NCBI GenBank assembly: GCA_012728835.1
Contig: JAAYEJ010000037.1
Coordinates: 1-47,817 of the forward strand
Length of the DNA stretch: 47,817 bases
Reading direction: 5' to 3'
Origin: Candidatus Brocadiaceae bacterium
GTDB taxonomy: Bacteria > Planctomycetota > Brocadiia > SM23-32
This document shows, piece after piece, positions 14,717 through 22,466 of this stretch. Every line of letters begins with the position of its first letter. Position 1 is the first letter of the stretch. The notes below the pieces were generated by a model that saw nothing but the letters and a program-made list of their open reading frames with translations, did no database searches and was not told the DNA's origin. Both the position numbers and the translations under genes were made by a program.

Positions 14717-17206
14717 GTGCCTGCGTCATTGCTGTTCGCCCTGGCCCTGGCCGTGCCGGCGATCCTGATCATCAACCGTCTTGCGGACGACCTCGCCCCC
14801 TGGGCCGCAAACTCGCACCCAACCGACGTGCGGAGGCGGCACGTCCAGGACGTCACGGCCGGCCGGCAGGAGTACCTGGTCGTCCAGGGCGGCACGGTGG
14901 ACGGCCGGAGCTGCCGCTCCCCGTTCGGCGTCTTCGACGGCTGGACGCAGAGCTGGGAGTCCAACCGCTTCGTGCGCATTGAAAACGTGGGCGACACGGA
15001 CGTGGTCAACCCCTGGCTCTCCAACGGCCGCAACAACTTCCGCACCATCGAGGAGATCGCCCGCCAGGCCGTTGCGCCCGGCATGACGGACCGCCAGAAG
15101 GCCATCGCGATCTGGTTCCAGGAGGTCACCCACCGCCATCACGCCGGCGGCGACAACAAGGAAGTCGGCGACCCGGTCAAGGTCTACAACATCTACGGGC
15201 ACAACACCTGCGGCAACGACTCGATCTGCATGGCGGGCCTCTGGACGCGCGCCGGCATGAAGGCCACCCCCGCCCACCCGCAGGGGCACTGCATCTCGCA
15301 GGTCTTCTACGACGGCCGCTGGAACCTGCTGGACGCCGACCTGCAGGGCATCTACCTGCTGAGGGACAACCATACCGTCGCCAACGAGCAGGAACTCGTG
15401 CGCGATCACGATCTGGTCAAGCGCACCCACGCGCACGGCATCCTGCGCAGCCGGAGCACGGCCGCCGCCGAAGGCGTCGCCGCCTGCTACACATACGAGG
15501 GCGAACTCGGGGACGGACGCGACGCCAACGGGCAGTTCACCATGGCCATGACGCTGCGGCCCGGCGAGGCGCTCGTCTACCGCTGGGGCCACACCGACCC
15601 GGCCAGGTGCAGCGGGACGCATCCGCCGAAGTACCCCGACACGGTCTGCAACGGCCTGTGGGAATACCGCCCCGACCTGTCCGGCGACCTCTGGCAGAAG
15701 GGCGCCGAGAGCGTCCGGCACGTCCGCAGCACGCCGGACGGCCTGGCCGCCCGCAAGGGGCGCACCGGCGCCATCGTCTGGAAGATGCGCAGCGCCTACG
15801 TCTTGGTCGGCGGCCGGCTGGACGTCGACGGGTCCGGCCCGCGGTTCCTCCTCTCCTGGGACGGGCAGGAGTGGCGCCCCGCCGGCCCGGACCTCGACGA
15901 GCACTTCCCCCCGGCCGAGCGCGCACGCTACCATTACTACCTGAAGTGCGAACTCGAAGGCGACGCCCGGCTCCGGGGGCTGACAATCGTCAACGACGTC
16001 CAGATGGCCCCGCTGGGCATGCCCGAGATGGCCGTCGGCGAGAACCGGTTCGTCTACGCCGACGAGTCTCCGGGCGGCCGGAGCGTCCGCATCGTGCATG
16101 AATGGGTGGAGCGCTCGGCCACCCGGCCGCCCCGCGCGCCGGCCGCGCCGCTCGAACCCGCCGACGGAGGCGAGGCGGAGGGCACGCGGTTCGCCTTCCG
16201 CTGGGCGCCGTCCGAGCATCCGGACGGCGCCGCCATCGTCGACTACCACTTCATGCTGTCCGACCACGCGGACATGCGATTCCCGCTGTCGATGGACTTC
16301 TGGAAGCTCATCTCGCGCACCCCGGACAAGGGCACGGCGCAGTACTCCCTGCCCCTGCCCGGCCTGCTGACGCCCGGGACGACCTACTACTGGCGCGTGC
16401 GCGCGCAGGACGAACACGGCGTGTGGGGCCCCTGGAGCCGGACCTGGACCTTCACGCCGCAGGGCCCCGCCCACCCCGTCGACGTGCGGTTCGAGTTCGA
16501 CGCCGGCGCGGGCACGCTCCGCTGGCGCCCGAACCCCGTCGGCCGCCCCCCCGCACGATACCGCGTCTACGGCAGCGACGAGAAGGGTTTCACGGTCAGC
16601 GACACCCCGTACGACGTCCGCGTCCGGAACGGCGACGAGGGCGCGACGGACAGGTTCCCGGCGAACCTCGTGGCCGAGACGTCGCAGACGCACCTGGCCG
16701 TGCTGGGCGCCGGCCTGGACCTGCCGAACGCCAACAGGGCCTACTACCGCGTCGTCGCCGTCGACGCGAACGGAAGCCGAAGCTGGTCCTCCGACTACGC
16801 CGTCGCCGAACGGCCCTTCATCTACACAACGCCCATCACGGAAGCCGTCGTCGGCAGGGAGTACGCCTGCCCGGTGGCGACGGTGCGCTCGCTCGGGGAC
16901 GTCCGTTGCCGCGCGGGGTCGAAGATCGGCCTCTGGGACGTAGAGCCGCCGCAGTACAGGCTCGAGGAGGGGCCGGACTGGCTCCGCATCGACCCGGCAA
17001 CGGGCCTTCTTTCCGGCACACCGACTGCCGCGGGGATGTTCGCCGTGGCCGTGACCGCCGTCATCGACCGCCCGGTGCGCGAAGTCGATGAGACCCTCAT
17101 GAAATGGGGCCGCGAGCGCGTCGTCCGGACCCGCATCGAACACGTCGGCGCTGCCACGCAACGCTTCGTCCTCGCCGTGACCGACAGCAAGGGAGCCGCC
17201 GTATGA
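14717..17206 (+). CDS. Secreted transglutaminase-like, FnIII and Ig-like domain protein
   Basis: The 829-residue protein starts at GTG 14717 (GGGGA 6-7 nt upstream) with a hydrophobic signal or anchor (LLFALALAVPAILII). Residues about 110-215 are a transglutaminase-core fold: C165 in GHNTCGNDS, H191 in QGHCISQVF and an Asp in NLLDAD (about 206-208) form the usual Cys-His-Asp triad, as in bacterial papain-like proteases and amide-modifying enzymes. Around 490-700 are two FnIII-like segments (TYYWRVRAQDEHG). Near 755-800 is a putative Ig-like domain (LRIDPATGLLSGTP). It probably acts outside the cytoplasmic membrane on protein or peptide substrates. It overlaps the next gene by ATGA. Confidence 0.85.
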   Translation: MPASLLFALALAVPAILIINRLADDLAPWAANSHPTDVRRRHVQDVTAGRQEYLVVQGGTVDGRSCRSPFGVFDGWTQSWESNRFVRIENVGDTDVVNPWLSNGRNNFRTIEEIARQAVAPGMTDRQKAIAIWFQEVTHRHHAGGDNKEVGDPVKVYNIYGHNTCGNDSICMAGLWTRAGMKATPAHPQGHCISQVFYDGRWNLLDADLQGIYLLRDNHTVANEQELVRDHDLVKRTHAHGILRSRSTAAAEGVAACYTYEGELGDGRDANGQFTMAMTLRPGEALVYRWGHTDPARCSGTHPPKYPDTVCNGLWEYRPDLSGDLWQKGAESVRHVRSTPDGLAARKGRTGAIVWKMRSAYVLVGGRLDVDGSGPRFLLSWDGQEWRPAGPDLDEHFPPAERARYHYYLKCELEGDARLRGLTIVNDVQMAPLGMPEMAVGENRFVYADESPGGRSVRIVHEWVERSATRPPRAPAAPLEPADGGEAEGTRFAFRWAPSEHPDGAAIVDYHFMLSDHADMRFPLSMDFWKLISRTPDKGTAQYSLPLPGLLTPGTTYYWRVRAQDEHGVWGPWSRTWTFTPQGPAHPVDVRFEFDAGAGTLRWRPNPVGRPPARYRVYGSDEKGFTVSDTPYDVRVRNGDEGATDRFPANLVAETSQTHLAVLGAGLDLPNANRAYYRVVAVDANGSRSWSSDYAVAERPFIYTTPITEAVVGREYACPVATVRSLGDVRCRAGSKIGLWDVEPPQYRLEEGPDWLRIDPATGLLSGTPTAAGMFAVAVTAVIDRPVREVDETLMKWGRERVVRTRIEHVGAATQRFVLAVTDSKGAAV

Positions 17207-17688
17207 ACGAACCGATCCGCGTCAAGCCGCACCACGTCGTCGACATCATCACGTCCTTCGGGACCGGCCGGCGGCGTTTCGAGCCCCACCCCTACGGGCA
17301 CGCCGTCCACTCCGTCGCGGCGGCCGTCGCGGCCGACCCCGACGTGATGCTCCAGATGGAACTCGGCGCCGACGACATCTGCGCGCCGTGCAGCCACAAC
17401 ATCGACGGCGTCTGCGACGACACGATCGACACGTCCTACCGGCCGACCGCCCCGTCGCTCAAACGCGAATGGAACCTGCGGCTCGACCGCCGCTGGTGCA
17501 CCGCGCTGGGGCTGCGCGAGGGCGACCGGCTGACGGCCCGGCGCTTCTGCGAACTCCTGCGCGACGGCCCTCAGGACCTGACGGACATCTACCGCGAGAT
17601 CCCGGCCGACCGCACCGCCGACCGCGCGGCGAATCTGCAGAAGGGCGTCGCCGCCTTCCTGACGGGCCAGGTGCGGCTCGAAGCCTGA
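17203..17688 (+). CDS. Cysteine-rich DUF1284-like protein
   Basis: The 161-residue protein begins with IRVKPHHVVDI, where paired histidines follow a short strand. It has DDICAPCSHNIDGVCDD with three closely spaced cysteines, then RRWC and RRFC. This resembles DUF1284, a family with conserved cysteines that may bind a metal or Fe-S cluster; the match is by eye. Overlap with the transglutaminase-like gene (ATGA) means they are coupled. Since the upstream product is exported and this one has no signal peptide, they probably do not share a compartment. Function unknown. Confidence 0.72.
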   Translation: MNEPIRVKPHHVVDIITSFGTGRRRFEPHPYGHAVHSVAAAVAADPDVMLQMELGADDICAPCSHNIDGVCDDTIDTSYRPTAPSLKREWNLRLDRRWCTALGLREGDRLTARRFCELLRDGPQDLTDIYREIPADRTADRAANLQKGVAAFLTGQVRLEA

Positions 17689-17760
17689 GGGCGCTCCGCC
17701 TGCATGCAGGCCCCGGGCGAGACGCCGCCGGGGGCCGCCCGTCGGCATCCCGCCGTGTGA

Positions 17761-17830
17761 GTCCGTGTTCCGTCCGTGTTCCGTCCGTGTTCGTCCGTGC
17801 TCGTCCGTGTTCGTCGGTGTTCGTTCGTGT
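17761..17830 (+). repeat. 10/11-bp minisatellite (GTCCGTGTTC type)
   Basis: About seven units of GTCCGTGTTC, some with an extra C, lie just before the mgtE leader promoter. It is the same family as the arrays near 13.2-13.4 kb, in plus orientation. Confidence 0.85.
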
Positions 17831-17840
17831 GGCGCCGCAG

Positions 17841-17870
17841 TTGACCGGTCCGCGCGCGACGTGGTAGAGT
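17841..17870 (+). promoter_or_regulatory. Promoter of the mgtE leader transcript
   Basis: TTGACC (17841-17846), 18 nt, TAGAGT (17865-17870). Transcription would begin near 17877-17880, almost at the ATG of the leader ORF, so the first ATG would be leaderless. Confidence 0.6.
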
Positions 17871-17880
17871 CTCCCCCTGT

Positions 17881-18057
17881 ATGAACGCGCCTTTCCGCAA
17901 CTACTGGAGCATCGAGATGTCCGAGTCTCAGGAGACAACGGCGCCGTCGTTGGCCGGCGAGTCCGCCGCCGAACCCGACGACCCACACGAGCCTGAGCCC
18001 GGTCCGCTGTACCGGCGCATCCTCCGTACGAACCGGCCGGCCGTCGTTCTGCCGTGA
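17881..18057 (+). CDS. Candidate Mg2+-sensing leader peptide (MgtL-like)
   Basis: A 58-codon ORF (or 46 codons from ATG 17917, which has GGAG 7 nt upstream) ends 55 nt before mgtE, in another frame. Its central part EPDDPHEPEPGP alternates acidic residues and prolines and is followed by LYRRILRTNR. Salmonella MgtL ([17 protein letters not shown]) has the same acidic-Pro run then basic order. Acidic/proline runs are known to destabilise translating ribosomes when Mg2+ is low. The ORF sits between a promoter and the mgtE Shine-Dalgarno hairpin. It has no domain or signal peptide. I infer a regulatory peptide; a short unrelated protein remains possible. Confidence 0.55.
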   Translation: MNAPFRNYWSIEMSESQETTAPSLAGESAAEPDDPHEPEPGPLYRRILRTNRPAVVLP

Positions 18058-18112
18058 TCTCCGGTTCGCCTCGGGGCGGCGCATGCAGGGGCCGGCCCCA
18101 GGGAGGCGAACC
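18029..18112 (+). promoter_or_regulatory. Two mutually exclusive RNA hairpins controlling mgtE translation
   Basis: Segment 1, CGAACCGG (18029-18036), lies in the last codons of the leader ORF and pairs perfectly with segment 2, CCGGTTCG (18061-18068). Segment 2 extended, GGTTCGCCTC (18063-18072), pairs perfectly with segment 3, GAGGCGAACC (18103-18112). Segment 3 contains most of the mgtE Shine-Dalgarno sequence and touches the ATG at 18113. Inner GGGGC/GCCCC and GGC/GCC pairs extend this second stem. Only one hairpin can form at a time. With segment 1 free, the ribosome site opens; with segment 1 covered by a ribosome, the site is closed. No M-box was recognised. Confidence 0.75.
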
Positions 18113-19492
18113 ATGAAGAACCCTCTCCTCGCACCCGAACTCCGGGAACTCATCGCCGGAGGCGACACCGGCGTCCTGAAGGACTTCTGCAGCTCAACGC
18201 ACCCCGCCGGAGTGGCCGAGTTCCTATCGGCCCTCGAACCGGACGAGATCCGGCAGGTCCTGTCCCTGCTGGATGCCGAGCCGGCCGCCGAGATCTTCCA
18301 TCACCTCGACGAGGGCATGCAGACCGAGACCGTCGAGCGCCTCCGGCGCAGCGAACTCGCGCGGATCGTCACGCACATGGCGCCGGACGACCGGGTCGAC
18401 CTGCTCAAGCGCATCCCGGAGGACAAGCAGCACGTCCTCCTGCAAGCCCTGGCCGTGGCCGAGCGGGAGGACGTCCGTCGTCTGGCGTCCTACGAGGAAG
18501 GCACCGTCGGGTCGATCATGACGACGGAATACGCCACGCTGCCGCCGTCGGTCACGGTCGCCCAGGCCATTGAGCGGCTGCGCGTGGCCGCCCCGGACAA
18601 GGAGACCATCTACTACGCCTACGTGGTGGACGAGGCCCGCAAGCTCCTGGGCTTCGTCTCACTCAAGGACCTCATCCTGGCCCCGCCCCACAGGCGCGTC
18701 GAGGACCTGATGCACCCGGACGTGATCTCCGCCGGCGTGCAGGACGACCAGGAATCCGCCGCCCTGCTCATATCGAAGTACGACCTGCTCGCCCTGCCGG
18801 TGGTCAACGGCAGCGGCGCGCTCGTCGGCATCGTGACCCACGACGACGCCACGGACGTGCTCATGCAGGAGAACACCGAGGACATGGAGAAGCTCATGGC
18901 CATCGGCGGTTCCCACGAGGCGGCCGCCTACCTGCGCACGCCCGCCTGGAGCCACTTCAGAAACCGCGCCGGGTGGCTCGTCGGCCTGGCGGTCCTGGGC
19001 CTGGTCTCGGGGGCCATCGTCCAGAGCTTCGCCAACCTGCTCGTCCAGTTCGCCATCCTGGCGACCTTCATGCCCATGCTGGCCGACACGGGAGGCAACA
19101 CCGGCAGCCAGTCGGCCACACTGATCGTACGCGCGCTGGCCCTCGGCGACGTGCGGCCCCGCGACGTGCTGCGCGTGCTGGCGAAGGAGTTCGCCGTCTC
19201 CGGCCTCCTGGCTCTGACCCTGGCCCTCTTCTGCTTCGGACGCGTGTGGCTGTTTGCGCGGGGTGCCGACGTGACGGGGGGGCTGTCGGTCGCCCGCGTC
19301 GGCTTCGGAGTGGCGCTGGCGCTGGGCCTGCAGGTCGTCACCAGCACACTGATCGGAGCCCTTCTGCCGCTGGGAGCGGCCCGACTGAGGATCGACCCGG
19401 CCGTGGTCGCCAGCCCGGCCCTGACGACCATCGTGGACATCACCGGGCTGCTGATCTTCTTCACGACCGCAAAGGTCGTGCTCGGCATCTGA
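18113..19492 (+). CDS. mgtE: MgtE-type magnesium transporter
   Basis: The 459-residue inner-membrane Mg2+ channel/transporter has the full layout. An acidic alpha-helical MgtE_N domain spans about 20-125, with LDAEPAAEIFHHLDE. Two CBS domains follow (about 130-255; VGSIMTTEY, VEDLMHPD). Five transmembrane helices run from about 285 to the end, with the pore signature PMLADTGGNTGSQSATL. In known members the N and CBS domains bind Mg2+ and close the pore when internal Mg2+ is high. GGGAGG lies 6 nt before the ATG but inside the hairpin described at 18029-18112. It is the only long gene of its transcript. Confidence 0.96.
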   Translation: MKNPLLAPELRELIAGGDTGVLKDFCSSTHPAGVAEFLSALEPDEIRQVLSLLDAEPAAEIFHHLDEGMQTETVERLRRSELARIVTHMAPDDRVDLLKRIPEDKQHVLLQALAVAEREDVRRLASYEEGTVGSIMTTEYATLPPSVTVAQAIERLRVAAPDKETIYYAYVVDEARKLLGFVSLKDLILAPPHRRVEDLMHPDVISAGVQDDQESAALLISKYDLLALPVVNGSGALVGIVTHDDATDVLMQENTEDMEKLMAIGGSHEAAAYLRTPAWSHFRNRAGWLVGLAVLGLVSGAIVQSFANLLVQFAILATFMPMLADTGGNTGSQSATLIVRALALGDVRPRDVLRVLAKEFAVSGLLALTLALFCFGRVWLFARGADVTGGLSVARVGFGVALALGLQVVTSTLIGALLPLGAARLRIDPAVVASPALTTIVDITGLLIFFTTAKVVLGI

Positions 19493-19503
19493 ACCGAAGC
19501 GGC

Positions 19504-19532
19504 TTGAAATGCGCCGCCCGGCTCACGAGAAT
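19504..19532 (+). promoter_or_regulatory. Possible promoter of the PHP gene
   Basis: TTGAAA (19504-19509), 17 nt, GAGAAT (19527-19532). The start point would fall right at the palindrome that begins at 19540. Confidence 0.4.
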
Positions 19533-19539
19533 GGACGCC

Positions 19540-19573
19540 GCGTGTGCGGCCCGGCCGGCCGGGCCGCACACGC
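19540..19573. repeat. Perfect 34-bp palindrome
   Basis: Each half reads GCGTGTGCGGCCCGGCC and its exact complement, with no spacer. It lies 47 nt after the mgtE stop and 27 nt before the PHP gene. It may be the mgtE terminator (no T-run), an operator for the following promoter, or a 5' hairpin protecting the PHP transcript. Confidence 0.85.
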
Positions 19574-19600
19574 ACGACCTGAGCGAATGGGAGTGGCGTC

Positions 19601-20665
19601 ATGCGTCGAACCGATGGGATGAAGGCGCTCCGTGCCGGGAAACTGCTTGCCCTTCTGCCGCTGCTTGTGGCTGCATCCTGCTGTCTCACCCTCGCCTCCC
19701 CGAGGCCGGCCGTCCGGCGGACCCTCGTCCTGAACCCCTACGCCGGGGTCGACTGGGACACGGTCGGGCACCATCGGGCCAACCTGCACGCACACACGAC
19801 CCGGAGCGACGGCACCATGGAGCCGCAGGCCGTGATCGACGAGTATCACAAGGCGGGCTACACCATCCTGGCGCTGACCGACCACAGCCGATGCACCTAC
19901 CCGTGGGAGGACCTGGGCCGCAGCCCGGACGAACTCGGCATGGTGGCCGTGCCCGGCAACGAACTCTCGCGCCATCATCACACCGGCAGCTTCTTCTGCA
20001 CGCTGGAGACGGACGAGACCGATCTGGACGCCGCACTGCAGGCCGTGGCGGACCACGGCGGCCTGGCCGTGCTCTTCCATCCCGGCCGCTACTGGCGGCC
20101 CGACCTGCTCGCCGAGCCCGTGCCGGCCGCGGTGCGAAACGACTACCTGGGCTACCTGCGCCGGCACGACCATCTGCTCGGGATCGAGGTCTTCAACCAG
20201 CGCGACCGCTACCCCTGGGACCGCCTCCTGTGGGATGCCCTGCTGGCCGAGTGCATGCCCGACCGACCGGTCTGGGGCTTCGCCGACGACGACATGCACT
20301 CGATGAGCACCTTCGGCTACGGCCGCAACGTGTTCCTGCTGGACGAGGCATCGTTGGACGCCGTGCGCCGGGCCATGGTCGGCGGCGCGTTCTACTTCAA
20401 CCACGGCACCGAACCGGACCGCCTGCCCGTGCTCACACGCGTCGCCCACGACGAAGAGGCGGGCACGCTCGAGGTCACCGGCGAGGTCGCCGGCGAGCCG
20501 CTGGCACGGACGGCGTACCGCTGGGTTTCCGACGGACGGCCCGTACAGGTCGGCCCGCGGCTCTGCTACCGGACGGTTCCCGGCCTGGGCGGCTACGTGC
20601 GCGTCGAGCTGATCGGCCCCGGCGGCACGACCTACGTCAACCCATTCGGCCTGGGCGGCCGCTGA
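19601..20665 (+). CDS. PHP-domain metal-dependent phosphoesterase, exported
   Basis: The 354-residue protein has a signal sequence (LLALLPLLVAASCC) whose cysteine makes a weak lipobox. The PHP domain follows, with ANLHAHTTRSDG (first metal histidines), LTDHS, GNELSRHHH, LFHPGRYW and GFADDDMHS. These supply the histidine and aspartate ligands for two or three metals and indicate phosphoester hydrolysis. A C-terminal beta domain (about 285-354) is like those of planctomycete PHP proteins. Export implies an external phosphate-containing substrate, not DNA polymerase proofreading. GGGAG precedes the ATG. A second ATG six codons on is possible. Confidence 0.88.
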   Translation: MRRTDGMKALRAGKLLALLPLLVAASCCLTLASPRPAVRRTLVLNPYAGVDWDTVGHHRANLHAHTTRSDGTMEPQAVIDEYHKAGYTILALTDHSRCTYPWEDLGRSPDELGMVAVPGNELSRHHHTGSFFCTLETDETDLDAALQAVADHGGLAVLFHPGRYWRPDLLAEPVPAAVRNDYLGYLRRHDHLLGIEVFNQRDRYPWDRLLWDALLAECMPDRPVWGFADDDMHSMSTFGYGRNVFLLDEASLDAVRRAMVGGAFYFNHGTEPDRLPVLTRVAHDEEAGTLEVTGEVAGEPLARTAYRWVSDGRPVQVGPRLCYRTVPGLGGYVRVELIGPGGTTYVNPFGLGGR

Positions 20666-20692
20666 GCACCGTGCGCACCGGTCGCTGCCCGG

Positions 20693-21106
20693 TCAGTCGC
20701 CCAGCCGTTCCATAGCCTCAACCTGTAAGCTCTGCGGCGTGAACTGCTGCAGTTCGATGCGGATGCCGTCCGGGTCCGTCACCCAGACCTGGTAGCTCCC
20801 CTCCCCGCCGCGCACGATGTCGGTCACATCGACGCCGCGCTCGCGCAGCGTGCGCACGGTCGCCTCCATGTCGTCCACCTCGAAGCTGACGTGCTTGTGC
20901 GAGGCGTTGGGCGGCAGGGGCACCGGGTCGCCCTCGAACAGCTCGACGAACGTGCGCCGCCCGGCCAGCAGGAAGATGCCGCGCACCTCCCCGCCCCGCA
21001 GGTCGAAGTCGAACGCCTTGCGCAGCCCCAGCTTGTTGCACCAGAAGTCCACGGCGCGGTCCAGGTCCGAGACGAGGTAGCAGGCGTGCGAAATGCCGGT
21101 GATCAT
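20693..21106 (-). CDS. VOC/glyoxalase-superfamily protein
   Basis: The 137-residue protein has two beta-alpha-beta-beta-beta halves: ITGISHACYLVSDLDRAVDFW at the front, then HKHVSFEVDDMEATVRTLRERG and WVTDPDGIRIELQQF. His7 (SHACY), Glu in FVELFE, His in KHVSF and Glu in RIELQQ occupy the usual metal-ligand places, so a glyoxalase, dioxygenase or epimerase-type activity is possible. The start at 21106 is chosen because GGGAG lies 6 nt before it; the longer frame has no such site. It follows the UroD-like gene by 28 nt and is likely co-transcribed. Substrate unknown. Confidence 0.85.
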   Translation of the reverse strand: MITGISHACYLVSDLDRAVDFWCNKLGLRKAFDFDLRGGEVRGIFLLAGRRTFVELFEGDPVPLPPNASHKHVSFEVDDMEATVRTLRERGVDVTDIVRGGEGSYQVWVTDPDGIRIELQQFTPQSLQVEAMERLGD

Positions 21107-21134
21107 GTGGAACTCCCTCAGAGATTCGATGCCG

Positions 21135-22283
21135 TCAATACGGCGCGGCCCCCGCATGCCGCAGGTCGGCCGCGTAGTCCTTCTCCCGGTACTCGCGCAC
21201 CATGTCGGGGTCGAGCGGGTAGTTGCCGTGCCGGCGCGCCGCCTCGACCATGGCGCGGTAGTTCTCCGGCCGGACGGCCGGATGAATGCTGTTGGACGAC
21301 GCCAGGATGAGGCCGCCCCCGACGCCGCCCTTCGCCAGCGTCTCCTTGACCGCCTCGACCACCTGCTCCGGCGTGGCGTACGGCAGCAGGTGGCTGCAGT
21401 CCACGTTGCCGGCCAGCGCGATGCGGTCGCCGTAGCGCTCCTTGACCCGCCCGATGTCCATGTTGGCCACCGGCTCGATGGGGTCCAGGACGTCGATGCC
21501 GGCGTCCACGATCATGTCGATGATCGGCCACAGGTCGCCGTCGGTGTGCTTCAGGAACGGCAGGCCGTGAGCATGGGCGACGCCCACGACCTCCTTCAGG
21601 CACGGGTAGAGGAAGCGCTCGAAGTGCGTGGGCGACATGATGGGCGCCAGGTTGTGCGCGTAGTCGTCGCCGGTGCACAGGATGTCGGCCCCCGCCTCGG
21701 CGGCGCGCTCCAGCACCCGCAGCTTGTAGTCCAGGACCATGCGCGAGAGCCGTTCCGCGAAGGACGGGTCCAGCGCGTAGTCCATCAGCAGCGCTTCCAT
21801 GCCGTGCAGGTAGTGCGAGAACTCGAAGGCCTCGTGGCTGAGGAAGACGATGCAGCGCTTGCCCTTGAACCGCTCGACGGCCATCTCCAGGCTGCGCAGC
21901 CGCTCGGGCGCCTCGGGATCGGGCGGGCGGTAGTCGGCCAGGTCCGACTCGGTCCGGATGGGGTGCTCGACGCAGTACGGGATGCCCGACTCCGGCACCC
22001 GCCACGTGATGCCCCACTCGTCGCGGTAGGTCGCCGCGTCGATCCAGTCCGCGTCGCCGTCCTCGAAGACCGTGATGCCGTCCAGGTCCTCGGCCTCGAT
22101 GAAGTCGGCCTGGAGCAGGAAGCCGCCCTGCGAACCGCGCTCGTAGCGGCTGACGCGGTCGGGCGTGAGCAGCTCGGGGCAGAGGGCCTGGATCACCGGG
22201 CGGTTGATGATCAGCTCCCAGACGGGCACGCGGTCGGGCCGGCCGCGCCGGGCGGCCGTCATCATGCGCTCGTAGCCGTTCAT
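21135..22283 (-). CDS. Uroporphyrinogen decarboxylase-like (URO-D superfamily) protein
   Basis: This 382-residue TIM-barrel protein has the N-terminal RMMTAARRGRPDRVPVWE typical of the large URO-D-like family of PVC bacteria, then GDDYAHNLAPIMSP, FLKHTDGDLWPIIDM and DVLDPIEP. These differ from true HemE, which carries an invariant FAGAR motif near the N-terminus that is absent here. The family includes corrinoid methyltransferases (MtaA, CmuA-type). HTDGD is consistent with a metal site, but the His-x-Cys zinc pattern of MtaA is not clear. A small-molecule methyl transfer or decarboxylation is therefore only a suggestion. GGGAG lies 7 nt before the ATG. The VOC gene follows. Confidence 0.85.
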   Translation of the reverse strand: MNGYERMMTAARRGRPDRVPVWELIINRPVIQALCPELLTPDRVSRYERGSQGGFLLQADFIEAEDLDGITVFEDGDADWIDAATYRDEWGITWRVPESGIPYCVEHPIRTESDLADYRPPDPEAPERLRSLEMAVERFKGKRCIVFLSHEAFEFSHYLHGMEALLMDYALDPSFAERLSRMVLDYKLRVLERAAEAGADILCTGDDYAHNLAPIMSPTHFERFLYPCLKEVVGVAHAHGLPFLKHTDGDLWPIIDMIVDAGIDVLDPIEPVANMDIGRVKERYGDRIALAGNVDCSHLLPYATPEQVVEAVKETLAKGGVGGGLILASSNSIHPAVRPENYRAMVEAARRHGNYPLDPDMVREYREKDYAADLRHAGAAPY

Positions 22284-22380
22284 CGGACGCTCCCAGGTCT
22301 GCTGACCCCCACATTCTACACACTCCGCCCGGCGACCGAGACGAAAACGACCCCGACTGCGCCTGAGAAGGACGGAGCGC

Positions 22381-22409
22381 TGGACGTTCCGTGCACGCTT
22401 GCGTATAGT
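22381..22409 (+). promoter_or_regulatory. Possible promoter of the amidohydrolase gene
   Basis: TGGACG (22381-22386), 17 nt, TATAGT (22404-22409), 58 nt before the ATG. The -10 is good and the -35 weak. On the other strand TAGAAT near 22317 could serve the UroD-like gene. Confidence 0.4.
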
Positions 22410-22466
22410 GGGGGCCGGTTTCTGGGGCTGCCGCTGACGGGCAGACCGTTCTTCTGGGAGCACAGC

